Shown: positions 17,322 through 29,836, counted from the first letter of the stretch. The stretch: 64,000 bases of DNA from Streptomyces griseocarneus (GCF_014655595.1 NZ_BNBL01000014.1:62001-126000), one strand, 5' to 3'. The notes: a model not told the origin generated them from the sequence alone. Numbers and translations: made by a program.

Positions 17322-17517
17322 GGGCCGTACGGTACGCGAACGTCCCCGCCTCCTGAGCGCGGACCGGAGCGCGGTGCCCCCGCCTGCCGCCGGACGCCCC
17401 CCCCCCGCGTGCCAAGGAGCCGCACCCCCGGCGAGCGGCTCGCCCGCGGCCTGTGCCTATGCTCGCGCGGATCGACGACCGGGCAGCGGGCCCGGTCCCA
17501 CAGAGAGGACACGCGCG

Positions 17518-18027
17518 ATGCGTCGCAGGTCATGGGCGGCCGCCGGGGCCGGAGCAGTGGTGCTGGTGGGCGGGGTGATCGCGGCCGTCGTGCTGAGCGG
17601 GGGCGACGACGGAGATCCCGCGCCCAGGGCTCGCCAGTACAGCGCTCACAGCGCCTGTCTGCTGACCGACGGTCAGGGGGTGACGGGGCGTGAGGCGGCC
17701 CCGGTCTGGGCCGGGATGGAGGACGCCTCCCTCGCCACCAAGGCGAAGGTGATGAACCTTCCGGTGTTCGGTCCGGACACCACCGCGAACGCCGTGCCCT
17801 ACGTGAACACCCTCGTCCAGCGACGGTGTGACGTCGTGATCGCCGTGGGCGGGACACCGGTGGCGGCGACGCGTGACGTCGCCGGACGGACCCCGAAAAC
17901 GCGGTTCGCGGTGGTCGGGGACGGCAGGACCGAGGGGAATGTGACGGTGATTCCGCGGACGGAAGGCACGCGGGCCGCCGCCGCGCGGGTGGTGAAGGAG
18001 GCGGTTCAGGACAAGCCGAAGGACTGA
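17518..18027 (+). CDS. membrane-anchored BMP-like (periplasmic-binding-fold) small protein
   Basis: A 169-residue protein with an N-terminal membrane anchor (WAAAGAGAVVLVGGVIAAVVL) and an extracellular part. The part after the anchor, with SACLLTDGQGVTG, CDVVIAVGGTPVAAT and KTRFAVVGDGRTEGNVTVI, follows the beta-alpha pattern of the BMP/nucleoside-binding lipoprotein fold but is only about half its usual length, so ligand binding may be lost or need a partner. AGAGAGG lies upstream of the ATG at 17518. No transporter genes are adjacent. Confidence 0.6.
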   Translation: MRRRSWAAAGAGAVVLVGGVIAAVVLSGGDDGDPAPRARQYSAHSACLLTDGQGVTGREAAPVWAGMEDASLATKAKVMNLPVFGPDTTANAVPYVNTLVQRRCDVVIAVGGTPVAATRDVAGRTPKTRFAVVGDGRTEGNVTVIPRTEGTRAAAARVVKEAVQDKPKD

Positions 18028-18039
18028 CCGATTGGTGTA

Positions 18040-18057
18040 GACCATTCGTGAATGGTC
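18040..18057 (+). terminator. short hairpin followed by TTTT
   Basis: GACCATTC-GT-GAATGGTC is a perfect 8-bp inverted repeat ending 30 bases after the BMP-like gene stop and followed by CGTTTTCG. The short loop and T stretch suit a weak intrinsic terminator. An operator for the downstream toxin gene is the alternative. Confidence 0.4.
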
Positions 18058-18105
18058 CGTTTTCGCAGGTCATGGCAGGTCTCGGGGAGATAAAGAAATC
18101 TTAAG

Positions 18106-18119
18106 GTCATGATCATGAC
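18106..18119. promoter_or_regulatory. 14-bp perfect palindrome upstream of the YD-repeat toxin gene
   Basis: GTCATGATCATGAC reads identically on both strands and lies about 70 bases before the start codon of the large toxin gene, in an AT-rich stretch (TAAAGAAATCTTAAG just upstream). Position and symmetry suit a regulator-binding site over the promoter. No regulator is assigned. Confidence 0.4.
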
Positions 18120-18189
18120 TCTGGCGTGAAACGACCCCCATGGGTGAAGGTCAGCTGTTTTGCAGTTGATCTTCAATGGAGTCGTTTTC

Positions 18190-21100
18190 ATGCGTCCCCG
18201 AGCTCTCCACCGGCCAGGCCGGTGGAGACATCGATATCCACGTCTCTTCCGCACTGTGGCCATGGCCGTCCTCATGGCCCTCGCCACGGTTCTGACCGGT
18301 GAACAGGCCGTGGCCATGGGAGCGCGGCTCGAGCCGCTGTCCCAGCCCGGTCTGTCCGGATTGACCTCCTGGTTCACCGGCCGTAAGGCCCCGCACTGGG
18401 ACCGCACGCCGCAGCAGGCGTCGGGCAGCGCCGCCGGCCGCGGCCACAACGCCTCGGCGGCCTCGACCCGCGCCGGCCGCGGCGCCGGCACCAAGCCGCG
18501 GCACGGCAAGGGCGAGCTGCCGGCCTACGAGCCCTACGCGCGCAAGGTGACCAAGGGCCCGAGCAAGGGCGGGCTGGGCTTCAGCGCCAGGACCAGCAAG
18601 CGCGTCGCCTCGAAGTCCACGGCCACCTCGGACTACTACGAGAACGAGGACGGGTCCTACACCCGTAGCCTCACGCCGGCGCCGGTCAACTACCGGGACG
18701 GCCACGGCGACTGGCAGCGCATCGACACCACGGTGCGCAAGGGCTCCGACGGCCGCCTGCACCAGGGCGCGAACTCCATCGCGGTCGACTTCGCCCCCCG
18801 CGCCACGGACTCCGCGCTGGCCCGCGTCGCGCCCGACGGCAAGCACGCGCTGGCCTACGGTCTGCAGGGTGCGGCGGCGGTCGAGCCGGAGGTCTCCGGA
18901 TCCACCGCCCACTACCGCAACGTCCTGCCGGACACCGACCTCGACCTCCACTCGGGCCCCGTCGGCCTGAAGGAGGCGCTGGTCCTGCGCTCGGCCAAGG
19001 CCGGCAACGAGTGGACGTTCCCGCTTCAGGCCGAGGGCCTGCGGCCCGTCCTCACCAAGAACGGCTCCGTCCAGCTGCTCGACGCCAAGGGCAAGGCCTC
19101 GGTGGTGATCCCGCCCGCCTACGCCTACGACTCCCACGTGGACCGCGCCTCCGGCGACCACGCCACCACCCACGCGGTCACCTACCGCCTGGTGCAGTCC
19201 GGCGGCAGGACGGCGCTGCGCATGACGCTGGACGCCTCCTGGCTGCACGACAAGAAGCGCGTCTTCCCCGTCGTGGTCGACCCGTCGGTCAACAACGAGA
19301 GCCCCATCACCACCTACGCGGAGTCCGGCGAGCCCGGTGACCACTCGATGGAGCTGACCATGAAGGTCGGTTCCTTCGACTCGGGTCCGCACTCCGCGGT
19401 GTCGTACCTCCAGTTCCCCAACCTGGGCCTGGACAACTCCCGGGTCACGGTCTCGGACGCGAAGCTGAGCCTGTTCGCCATCTGGTCCTCCACCTGTACT
19501 CCGCAGCGCTTCGACGTCGCGCCGGTCACCAAGGCATGGGCGCCGCAGCAGGTCACCAGCTGGCCCGGCCCCTCCTACGGTTCCTCGATCGGCAACCTGA
19601 CGCCGAACGTCCCCAACAGCTGCGGCAACACCAAGGGGGACACGGCCAAGGGCGACCGGCTGACGGTGCCGCTGTCGACGGGCGTCTTCAACAACTGGGC
19701 CTCGGCTTCCGGGGCCACCAACGACTACGGCCTGGCCGTCTACGCGTCCACCTCGGACAACCTGCACTGGAAGCAGTTCGGGTCGATGAACAACGTCGAC
19801 GGCTTCCCCTCGCTGCAGATCACCTACACCGGGGCCACCCTGCCCCAGATCCACCGGACGACGCCGGCGAACAACGCCCCGGTGAACACCCTGACCCCAC
19901 AGCTGACGGCGGTCGGGTCCACCGACCCCAACCTCGGCAGTGCGCCGAAGTTCAACTTCCAGGTCTACGACACCGACGGCAACAAGCTCGCCGACTCGGG
20001 CCTGACGAGCTCCAGCTCCTACACCGTGCCGGCCGGCAAGCTGAAGTGGGGCAGGTCCTACTACTGGGAAGTGCAGTCCTTCGACGGCACCAACTACTCG
20101 GCCGGCCCGAACTGGCAGCAGATGACCACGCAGGTGCCACAGCCGGCGGTGACCGCGAGCCTGTCCCAGAACACCGACGGCCACGGCTACAGCCCGGCCA
20201 TCGGCAACTACACCACCTCGGCCACCGACGCCGACGTCTCGACCCCCGGTCCGTCCCTGACGGTCACCCGCGACTACAACTCCCGTGACCCCCGGGTCAC
20301 CGGTGCCTTCGGCGCTAGCTGGTCGAGCATCTTCGACTCCAGGGCGGCCGAGCAGTACGACTCCTCCGGCGCGGTGACCAGCGTCCAGGTGACCTACCCC
20401 GACGGATCGGCCGTCGGCTACGGCAAGAACCCGGACGGCTCGTTCTCCCCACCGCAGGGACGTTTCGCCACCTTCGCGCCCGTCTCCGGCGGCGGCTACA
20501 CGCTCACCGACAAGAGCGCCACGGTCTACGCCTTCACCCAGTCCCTCGGATCGGGCGGGTACGGACTGACGTCCATCACGGACGCCAACGGCCGCGCCAC
20601 GAAGCTCACCTGGTCCTCGGGCCGCATCACGACCATGACCTCGGCCGTCTCCGGCCGGTCCCTGTTCCTGACCTGGTCCACGCCCTCCGGTGCGACCGCG
20701 CCGCACGTGGCGACCGTGGCCACCGACCCGGCCACCGCGGGGCAGCCGTCGACCGCGGCCACCTGGACGTACTCCTACACCGGCGACCAGCTGACCCAGG
20801 TGTGCTCGCCCGTCGACGTCACCGGCTGTGCCCGCTACGGCTACGCCTCGGGTTCCCAGTACCACAACCAGGTCCTCGACCAGGGCCCCGCCTCGTACTG
20901 GCCGCTCGCCGAGACCTCCGGCACCACGGCCGCCGGCGCCGTGCTCTCCCAGGCCGGCGCTGACAACGCCACCTACAGCAACGTCACCCTCGGAGCGCCC
21001 GGACCGCTGGCCGGCAGCGGCATGACCGCCGCCGAGTTCAACGGCACGTCCTCGTCCGTCAAGCTGCCGAACCTGGGCCTGTACGCGTCGTCGTCCCAGT

Positions 21101-24100
21101 CCGTCTCGCTGTGGTTCAGGACCACGTCGAGCACGGCCGGAGTGCTCTTCTCCTCCTCCGACAAGCCGGTGAAGGACACCTCCACGCAGGGGAACTTCAT
21201 GCCGACGCTGTACGTCGGCAGCTCCGGCAAGCTCAACGGTCTGTTCTGGTACGACATGCAGACCAAGCCCATCACCACCTCGGCGTCGGTCACCGACGGC
21301 AAGTGGCACCACGTCGTGCTCGCCGGTTCCTGGACCGCGCAGACCATGTGGCTGGACGGCAACAAGATCGGCACGGCCCCCGGCTACCAGTCCATCGGCA
21401 GCAACGGCAACGCCATGCCCTGGCTGTACCGCAACGTCTACCTGGGCACCGGCTACCTCGGCCACACCTGGCCCGACCAGCCGCACCCCAACTCGACGAC
21501 GTTCTACGGCAGCTACTTCAAGGGCTCCCTGTCCAACGTCTCCTTCTACGGGAAGCCGCTGGGCCAGCCCGAGGTCACCGACCTGTACCGCGCCGCCACC
21601 AAGCCGGCCGGCCTGCTGAGCTCGGTCGTGCGCCCTTCGGGCAAGACCTTCGCCTCGGTCTCCTACGACCCCATCACCGCGGACGTCACGCGCCTGACGG
21701 ACTCCAATGGCGGCACCTGGGCCATGGGCGCGCCCACGGTGCAGGGCTCCAGCGAGGTCTACCGCTCCTCCGTCCTCGGTTCCGCCCCGGCCGCCTACTA
21801 CCGGCTCGACGACTCGGCCGGTGCCGGACAGGCAGCCAACGAGGTGAACTCCGGCGCGGCGACATACGCGAACGTCACGCTCGGCTCCGAGGGGCCCTTC
21901 ACCGATTCCACCGGCGCGGCCTTCAACGGGTCGTCCTCGTTCGTCCAGCTGCCCGCGAGCCAGCAGGTGCAGACGGGACCGAACTCGGCGGAGATGTGGT
22001 TCAGGACCCGCAGGGCAACACCGCGGGCGGCGTCCTCTTCAGCCAGTCGGGCGCGGCCGTCAACGGCCCGAACCCGACCGCCAACGACTGGACTCCCGCG
22101 CTCTACGTCGGTACCGACGGCAAGCTGCACGGCAAGTTCTGGGACACCAACGGCGTCTCCGGCGGCATGACCTCGTCCGCACCGGTCAACGACGGCAAGT
22201 GGCACCACACCCTGCTGACCGGCTCCGGCAAGGGACAGCACCTGTACCTCGACGGCGTCCAGGTCGGCTCCACCACGGCCGCGCTCAAGGGCTCGGCCGC
22301 CGGATACAACTACATCGGCGCCGGTGAGTCCAACGGCTGGCCCGCCCGCCCCGCCAACGCCCTCGGCTACTTCCCCGGCTCGATCGCGGAAGCCGCCTTC
22401 TACCGGACCGAGCTCAGCGGCGGCGACGCCGCCGCCCACTGGTCCGCCGGGCGCAACGCCAACGGGCTGTCCCCGCTGAAGGTCGTCAAGGTCACCGACC
22501 CCGGGACGAAGACGGTCACCTACCAGTACGACCTGTGGAACGGCAACCGCACCGTCGCACAGATCGACGGCCGCGGGTCCAGGACCACCTACGGCTACGA
22601 CACCGCCGGCTTCCAGCACACGGTCACCGACCCCAACGGCAACGTCGTCACCACAGGACATGACGTGCGCGGCAACGAGGTCGCCCGGACCACGTGCCAG
22701 AACCAGGCGGCGCAGGCCTGCTCGACGACGTACATGACGTATCTGCCGGACGACACCAGCGCACAGCTGACGCCGAACCCGCAGAACGACCTGCCGGCCA
22801 CCGTGCGCGACGGCCGCTCGTCCTCCGCGACGGACGACACGTACCTGACGTCGTTCTCCTATGACGCGGCGGGCAACAAGACCGGTGTGACGACCCCGGC
22901 CGTGCCGGGCTCCCCCAAGGGCCGGACCACCACCGTCGCCTACACCGACGGCACGTCGATCGCGGCGGCCGACGGCGGCTTCGCGCCCAAGGGCCTGCCG
23001 TACAGGACGGTCTCGCCGGGCGGTGCCACGACGACGATCAGCTACTTCAAGAACGGCGACGTCGCCTCCACCACCGACCCCAACGGGCTGGTCACCAGCT
23101 TCGGCTACGACAACCTCGGCCGGCCGGTCACCAAGAAGACCGTCTCCGACGCCTTCCCCAACGGCCTGGTCACGCGGTACACCTACGACGCCGAGTCGCA
23201 GGTCGTCGAGCAGACCGATCCGGCGGTGACCAACCGCGTCACCGGTGCCGTCCACCAGGCGAAGACCACCACGGTCTACGACGCGGACGGACTGGTCACC
23301 TCGCAGACCGTCGCCGACCTCTCCGGCGGCGACGCGCCGCGCACCGTCTCCTCCACGTACAACCAGTACAACCAGCTGGAGACGAGCACCGACGCGACGA
23401 AGGCGACCACGACCTTCACCTACGACGCGTACGGCAACAAGGCCACGGAGCGCGACCCGCTCGGCAGCACCCTCGCCTACGCCTACGACGCGAACGGGCA
23501 CCTGCTCACCCAGACCCTCAAGGGCTACACGGGTGACCCGGTCAACCCCTCGCCGGCGAAGGACCTGGTCCAGTCCTCCCGGGCCTACGACCCGGCAGGG
23601 CGGCTGCAGTCCATCACCGACGCGATGGGCAACACCACCGCGTACACCTACACGGGCAACGACCTCACCGCGACGATCGCCAAGTCCGACGCGGCGGGGA
23701 AGAACACCTTCGTCCAGCAGGCCAACACCTACGACGCGGCCGGCAACCTCATCGAGCAGGCCACCAACAACGGCGCCACGGTGACCAAATCCACCGTCGA
23801 CGCCGCCGACCGCGTGACCGCGACCACGGTCGACCCGGCCGGCGTCAACCGCACGACCACGGTGTCGTACACGCCCGACGACCGGGTCGCCACCAGCACC
23901 CTGAGCGACGGCGGCGACACCGTCCACACCACCAGCTCCACCTATGACGCGATGGGCAACCTGACCGGTCGCTCCATACGGCAGGACGGCGTCGGCCGCC
24001 CGACCGGATGGTGGCAGCTGAACCAGACGTCCGGCAGCACGGTCACCGACGCCTCCGGCACCGGCAACACGGCCGTCGCGACGAGCGTCGCCTGGAACGA

Positions 24101-27100
24101 CGGAGCGGCCTCGCTCAACGGCACCAGCAGCGTGATCGGCACCAACGGTCCCGCGCTCAACACCGCCTCGTCGTACTCCGTCTCCGCCTGGGTCAAGCTG
24201 AACAGCCAGACCTCCAACGACCAGACGTTCGTCGGTCAGGGCGGGGCCAACCACCAGTCCCTCTACCTCGGCTACAGCGCCGCCACCAAGGCCTGGGCCT
24301 TCGCGACCAGCACCAACGACGGCCCCACCGCCGCCTACCCGGCCGCGTTCGCGCCGGCCGGCAGCGCGGCCGCCGGAGCCTGGACGCACCTCGCCGCGAC
24401 GTTCGACTCGGACACCGGCGCGATGAAGCTCTACGTCAACGGCCGGCAGGCCGGCACGGCGACCAACTCCAGCCCCTGGAACGCCCCCGGCCAGACGACC
24501 TTCGGCGCACTCCACACCATCGGCGGCGGCCTGTACAACCAGGTCAACGGCGCGATCGACAACGTCCAGGCCTATCCCCGCGCCCTGTCCGGCGACGAGG
24601 TCACCCGCCTGTACGGCGCCGACCGCTCCGGCGGCACCACGGCGTCCAGCGACCAGGCGACGACGAGCTGGAAGCTGGACAAGCGGGGCCTGCCGGTGAG
24701 CATGACCGACCCCGACGGCAACGTCACCAGCTACGCCCATGACGAGGCCGGTCACCAGACCGTCACCGTCGCTCCGGCGGTCAATGCGGAGATCAACGGC
24801 GGGGCACCGGCCCTGGTGCACCCGACCACCATGGTCGGCTACGACACCTTCGGCGACCAGACGGAGACGCAGGACCCCAACGGCAACACCGTCACCACGT
24901 CGTACGACGCCGAGGGCCGCAAGTCCGCCCAGACCCTGCCCGGCTACACGCCGCCCGGCGCCGGCACGCCCATCACCGGTGCCACGACGAACTGGACGTA
25001 CGACGCACTCGGCAACGTCACGCTGATCACGGACCCGCTGAAGCACACCACCGGGTACGTCTACGACCAGCTCGGCGACGTCGTGCAGGTGACGGACGCC
25101 AACAAGCGCGTCACCCGCACCGTGTACGACGCCAACGGCGAGGCCCTGTCGGTGACGTCACCGACCGGCGCGCAGACCCAGGCGACGTACGACTTCATGG
25201 GCCGCAAGCTCACCACGACGGTCCTGGACCGTTTCCCCAACCCGACCACGTCGACGACCACCCACTCCTACGCGGCTTCCGCGAGCAACCCGGGCGGCGC
25301 CTTCCTCGCCTTCACCACCTCGCAGAACGGTGTGACCACCAGCTACGGCTACAACCGTGTCGGTGAGATCACGCAGGTCACCGACGCCGCGGGCAACACC
25401 ACGCAGAACACCTACGACCTGAAGGGCCAGAAGACGGCCGTCGGCCTGCCCGACGGCACGTGGAACACCGTCACCTACGACCAGCTGGGCAACCCGGTCC
25501 GGACGCAGTCGCTGGACACCGACAAGAAGACGGTGCTCTCGACGCGGTCGGCGACCTACAGCGCCGCCGGTCAGCTGCTGTCCTCCACGGACGCCAACCA
25601 GCACACCAGCACCTTCACGCGCGACGCGCTCGGCCAGGTCACCGGCCAGGTCCAGCCGGTCGACGCGACGCACTCGATCACGACCGGCTTCGGCTACGAC
25701 CCGGCCGGCCACCGCACCCGTTTCACCAACGGCCGCGGCAACGCCCGCTACTACACGTTCAACTCCTGGAACCTGCCCGAGTCGGTCGTCGAGCCGCCGG
25801 TGTCGACGTCCACCTACAGCTACACCAGCGCTGCGGACTCGACGTTCACCACGTCCTACGACGCGGCCGGCCGGCCGGTGACGCAGACCGCGCCCGGCGG
25901 GGTGAAGGTCACCTCCGAGTACGACGCACTGGGCAATCTGACGATCCAGTCCGGCAGCGGTGCCGAGATCGGCACGGCGACCCGCAGCTTCGGCTACGAC
26001 GCCGAGGGCCGTATGACCTCCGCCGCGACCAGCGCCCTCACGGGAAGCGTCACCGTCCCGGCAACGTCCAACACCTTCACCTACAACGACCGGGACCTGC
26101 TGCTGACCACCGCCGGAACCTCCGGCTCCAGCTCCTTCGCCTACAACGGCGACGGCCTGGTCACGGCCCGTACCGACGCCGCCGGTACGACCGGCTACGG
26201 CTACGACACCGCCGGCCGCCTGTCCACCCTGACCGACCCGGCCACCGGAAGCCGGCTCACCTACACCTACAACGCCCTCTCCAAGCCGTCCCGCATCCAG
26301 TACGCGCAGGGCGACAAGGACGGCAACGTCCGCAGGTTCGGCTACGACAAGCTGAACCGGCTGACCGACGACACCCTCAAGACCGCCGCGGGTGCCACCG
26401 TCGCCTCCATCGGCTACGGCTACGACACCAACGGCAACACCACCAGCAAGACCACCAACGGCCTGGCCGGCCCGTCGAACAACACCTACACCTACGACTG
26501 GGCCGACCGCCTCACCTCCTGGAACAACGGCACCACCACGACCGCGTACGGCTACGACGACGCCGGCAACCGGATCCGGGCCGGGTCCAACGTGTACACG
26601 TACGACGCCCGCGACCAGCTCACCAGCGACGGAACCAACACCTACCGGTACAGCGCCCGGGGCACCATGACCCAGCAGTCGACGGCCACCGGCACGCCGA
26701 CCGCCTTCGCCTCGGACGCCTTCGACCAGCAGCTCACCCAGGGCACCCAGACCTACGTCACCGACGCCCTCGGCCGGGTCGTCACCGCCACCGGCGCGAA
26801 CGGGGCCAAGACCTCCTTCGCCTACACCGGTACCGGCAACACCGTGGCCTCGGACGGCGGCAACACCTACACCTGGACCCCCGACGGCGGCCTGACCGGC
26901 ATCGGCACGCCCGGCGCGTCCACCGGCGGCGTGCTCGCCCTGACCGACCAGCACGACGACGTCATCGGCAACTTCACGGCCACGGGCACGGAGCTGACCG
27001 GCTCCACCGGCTACGACCCGCTGGGCAACCCCACGGGCACCACCGGCGCCCCGCAGGGCCGGCTCGGCTACCAGTCGGGCTGGACGGACAACACCACCGG

Positions 27101-29159
27101 CAAGGTCAACATGGCCGCCCGCTGGTACAGCCCGTCCACCGGCCAGTTCATGAACCGCGACACGATGGCCTTCGACCCGGTCCCCAACTCGGTCACCGCC
27201 AACCCGTTCGCCTACGTCGACGACAACCCCCTCAAGGGCACCGACCCCTCCGGCCACGGCTGGTGGGGCAACCTCAAGAAGAAGGCGTCCAGCGCCTGGC
27301 ACAGCACCACGTCCGCCGTCTCGAGCGGCTGGAACAGCTTCTCGTCCTGGACGAGCAGCGTCACCAGCACCGTCTCGTCCTGGGCGACCAGCGCCTATGA
27401 GCACGCCTCCAGCTGGGTCTCCAGCTCGTACCACCGCGCCTCGTCGTACGTGAAGCACACCTACCACGCGGCGTCGCGCTACGCGCACCGGCAGGTGTCC
27501 CGGGTGAGCCGGGTGGTCCACGACGGCTACCGCTACGTCAGACGCACCGCGAGTCACGCCTATCACGTGACCAAACACGTGGTGAGCCACGCCTATCACC
27601 ACACCGTCCAAGCGGTGAAGACCACGTACCACGCGACGGCGAAGGCGGTCCGTACGGCCGCGGTCTTCGTGAAGAACCACGCGGCGGCCATCGCCTCGTT
27701 CGCCGCTTCGGCCGCCGTCTTCGCCGGCTGTGAAGCCGCGCTCACCGTCACCACCGGTGTCGGAGGAATCATCGGCGTCGCCGGCTGCGGCGCACTGGCC
27801 GGCGCCGTCGGCGGAGCCATCAGCCAGGGCGCGAAGTGCATGTCCGGCCAGTCCGGCGGCTGCTCGGTGAGCGCCTTCGCGGGCGCGGTCGGCATGGGCG
27901 CCGCCGGCGGCGCGATCGGCGGCGCCCTGGGCGGCGCACTCGGCGGCAAGCTCGCGGAGTCGGCGCTCGGCAGCATCCTGCCGAAGGTCGTCACCAGCAC
28001 GCTTGAAGGTGCCGCGGTAGGCGGCCTGTCGGGCGGCTCGGTCGGTGCCACGGAGTACGGCATCAGCTGCTCCCGCAGCGGAGCGGGCTGCTCCTGGTCG
28101 GGTGCGGGCAGGGCGGCAGCCAGCGGTGCGGCGGAAGGGGCGATCGGCGGTGCGATAGGCGGCGCCCTCGCAGGTGCCCTGCGCCGGTCGAGTAACTGCG
28201 GCACGGCGCACAGCTTCACGGGCGAGACCCGTGTGGCCATGGCCGACGGCTCGTCGAAGCGGATCGACGAGATCAAGGCCGGCGACCAGGTCAAGAACGC
28301 GGTACCGGGCAAGCCGGGAACCACGGAGACCCACAAGGTCGACAAGGTCATCGTCACCCGCACCGACCGCGACTTCGTGGACGTCACGGTCGCCCCGACC
28401 ACCAAGACCGGTGGCCTGGGATCCCGAGTCCTGAAGAAGGCCGCGACCGCCGCTGCCACGGTGGCCACCGCGGCAGCGGTCCTGACCCCCACCACGGCCA
28501 CCGCGTCGACGCCTTCCCCGTCGACCATCACCACCACCTACCACCACCCCTTCTACGACCAGACCCAGTCCTCCTTCGTCGAGGCCAAGGACCTCCACGA
28601 GGGCGACCTGCTGGAGACCGAAGACGGCAACGTCGAGGTCAAGGCGGTCCGGCTGTACCACGCTGATGCCGTCACGTACGACCTCACGGTCGACGGGCTG
28701 CACACGTATTACGTTGTGGCCGGGGACACGCCTGTCCTCGTGCACAACTGCAACGGTGGTGTTGCACCCAACGGAAATCCGTGCGCGTGTAATGGTTCCA
28801 CGAACCCCTCTGACTTGGAGCTCATCCAAGCGATAGCCACCCGGGCAGAGGCACGGATCGGTGGGAGCGGTGCAGTCCCTGGTACCAAGAAGCACACCTA
28901 TGCAGAGAAGCTTCTCAATCGCTATCAGGGAATCTACGGAAGTCGAGGCTTGCTGGTGGAGGAGAGTTTCTTGAACGGAGTTCAAGTTCCAAAGGGGACT
29001 GCGGGGAGTGCTCGGCCCGACGTGTATGATCCGGCGTCTGGTACCATTTACGATTACAAATTCCTTAAGAACCCCGGCAGGGGAATCGGTCAGCGGCAGG
29101 CTAACCTGAACGCCAATCATGTGCCCGGTGCATCGCTCACGATTGAGGTGAATCCGTGA
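18190..29159 (+). CDS. exported YD-repeat (Rhs/WapA-like) polymorphic toxin with three LamG domains, HINT domain and nuclease tip; one frameshift
   Basis: An 11-kb coding region, about 3,656 residues if one missing base is restored. A Sec-type signal peptide is followed by a DNRLRE-like segment (about 19.27-19.85 kb), a fibronectin-like stretch, a DUF6531-like entry (about 20.2 kb), LamG domains at about 20.84-21.60, 21.74-22.45 and 23.99-24.64 kb, and long YD repeats (22.5-27.2 kb; GYD.AGN type). The Rhs core end is ARWYSPSTGQFMNRD...GTDPSGH (27.1-27.26 kb). Then come a Tyr/His-rich linker, a glycine-rich hydrophobic segment (27.66-28.19 kb), a HINT domain and a variable tip. The ATG at 18190 has GGAG eight bases upstream. 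The frame breaks at 22007-22009 inside the second LamG: three Cs where four would restore the fold. Contact-dependent antagonism is the known role of such proteins. No secretion-system genes are adjacent. Confidence 0.85.
28197..28748 (+). other. HINT (pre-toxin processing) domain of the polymorphic toxin
   Basis: Starts at the Cys of CGTAHSFTGETRVAMADG, the usual N-terminal block of PT-HINT/intein-like autoproteases, continues with IDEIKAGDQV and the late block GLHTYYVVAGDTPVLVHN, and ends at the HN-C junction (28743-28751). Between the halves is an inserted Ala/Thr-rich hydrophobic segment (about 28.43-28.52 kb). The known role is release of the C-terminal toxin by self-cleavage before the residue following Asn. 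The late block is the sequence duplicated in both orphan cassettes downstream, making it the likely recombination point for tip exchange. Confidence 0.75.
28749..29159 (+). other. variable toxin tip, PD-(D/E)xK-like nuclease candidate
   Basis: The last 136 residues after the HINT junction are clearly less GC-rich than the body, as expected for an exchangeable tip. The segment VEESFLNG...SARPDVYDPASGTIYDYKF carries an acidic residue, then RPD, then D-Y-K, the pattern of the restriction-endonuclease fold (E...D...(D/E)xK) seen in Tox-REase domains. The target (DNA or RNA) cannot be told. The family assignment is by motif only. Confidence 0.5.
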
Positions 29160-29827
29160 CAAGGTCGGGTGTAGTGACCGCCAAGCGTGTCACGTCAGAC
29201 TGGGCTGCAGTGTTCCCTGGGTTCACCCGCTGGCGGCCGATGCGTCTGCTCAGGAGAGTCGGGCCCGTCGTGCAAGGTATTTGCTTGGATGGATCCACGT
29301 CAGGTAAGGAATACATTCCCACCGCTCACGTCCACGCACTTACCCGTGACTTCCCAGTGGTGTCTCTGACCCTCGGGCAGAGATTGAAGGGGACGTCCGG
29401 TCGGCCTGAATGTGTTCGTTTCTCCCACCATGAGAGCGAATATCGCCTGATGGCCGACCGGCTGACTGAACAGAGCGTCCTTTCCCTTGTCGAACCTCCG
29501 ACCCTGGAGGAAATCGTCGGGAATTACCACTCGGTTGCTCTTGAGCGGCAGAGCCAAGGGATCCCGCCCGCTGTGGTGGAGGTCGAGGACAGTGTCCTCC
29601 TCTCCGCTGCTGCCGCAAGGGTCGACCTGGTGGAGTCCGGATTGCGTCTGGCAGAGGCGCTCGTGGCCCTCTGGCCGAAGGACAGGCTGCCCCTTGACTG
29701 GCCGGGTGCGAGCGTGTGGCTCGACAGTCTGTCCGCAAGGGCTGAGGACGTGGAGTCGCTGTCCGCAGTCGTTGAGGGCCAACTGGCCAAACACAAGCTC
29801 AGCAAGGTGACCGCAATACCTGGATAA
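29156..29827 (+). CDS. putative immunity protein for the nuclease tip
   Basis: A 223-residue protein with no recognised family. Its GTG overlaps the toxin stop by 4 bases (GTGA) and its base composition matches the toxin tip rather than the host genes; both are typical of a cognate immunity gene. It has no signal peptide or membrane segment, so it would act in the cytoplasm, where a nuclease tip would act. The C-terminal half is helical and leucine/alanine-rich. A strong terminator follows directly. Assignment is by position and coupling. Confidence 0.65.
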   Translation: MTRSGVVTAKRVTSDWAAVFPGFTRWRPMRLLRRVGPVVQGICLDGSTSGKEYIPTAHVHALTRDFPVVSLTLGQRLKGTSGRPECVRFSHHESEYRLMADRLTEQSVLSLVEPPTLEEIVGNYHSVALERQSQGIPPAVVEVEDSVLLSAAAARVDLVESGLRLAEALVALWPKDRLPLDWPGASVWLDSLSARAEDVESLSAVVEGQLAKHKLSKVTAIPG

Positions 29828-29836
29828 GGAAGTCCT

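Noticed and set aside
22500..27240. Repeated short sequences that could suggest a CRISPR array or tandem DNA repeat.
   Set aside because: They are degenerate YD-repeat codons (GYD, YDA.GN) in a continuous reading frame, with irregular spacing and no identical direct repeats plus spacers.
18151..29162. Very long open frames on the minus strand opposite the toxin gene (18151-21486, 21798-25046, 25158-29162).
   Set aside because: Low-complexity Gly/Val/Arg/Asp composition without any domain, produced by the GC-rich YD-repeat codons read in antisense. The plus-strand product has clear domains throughout.
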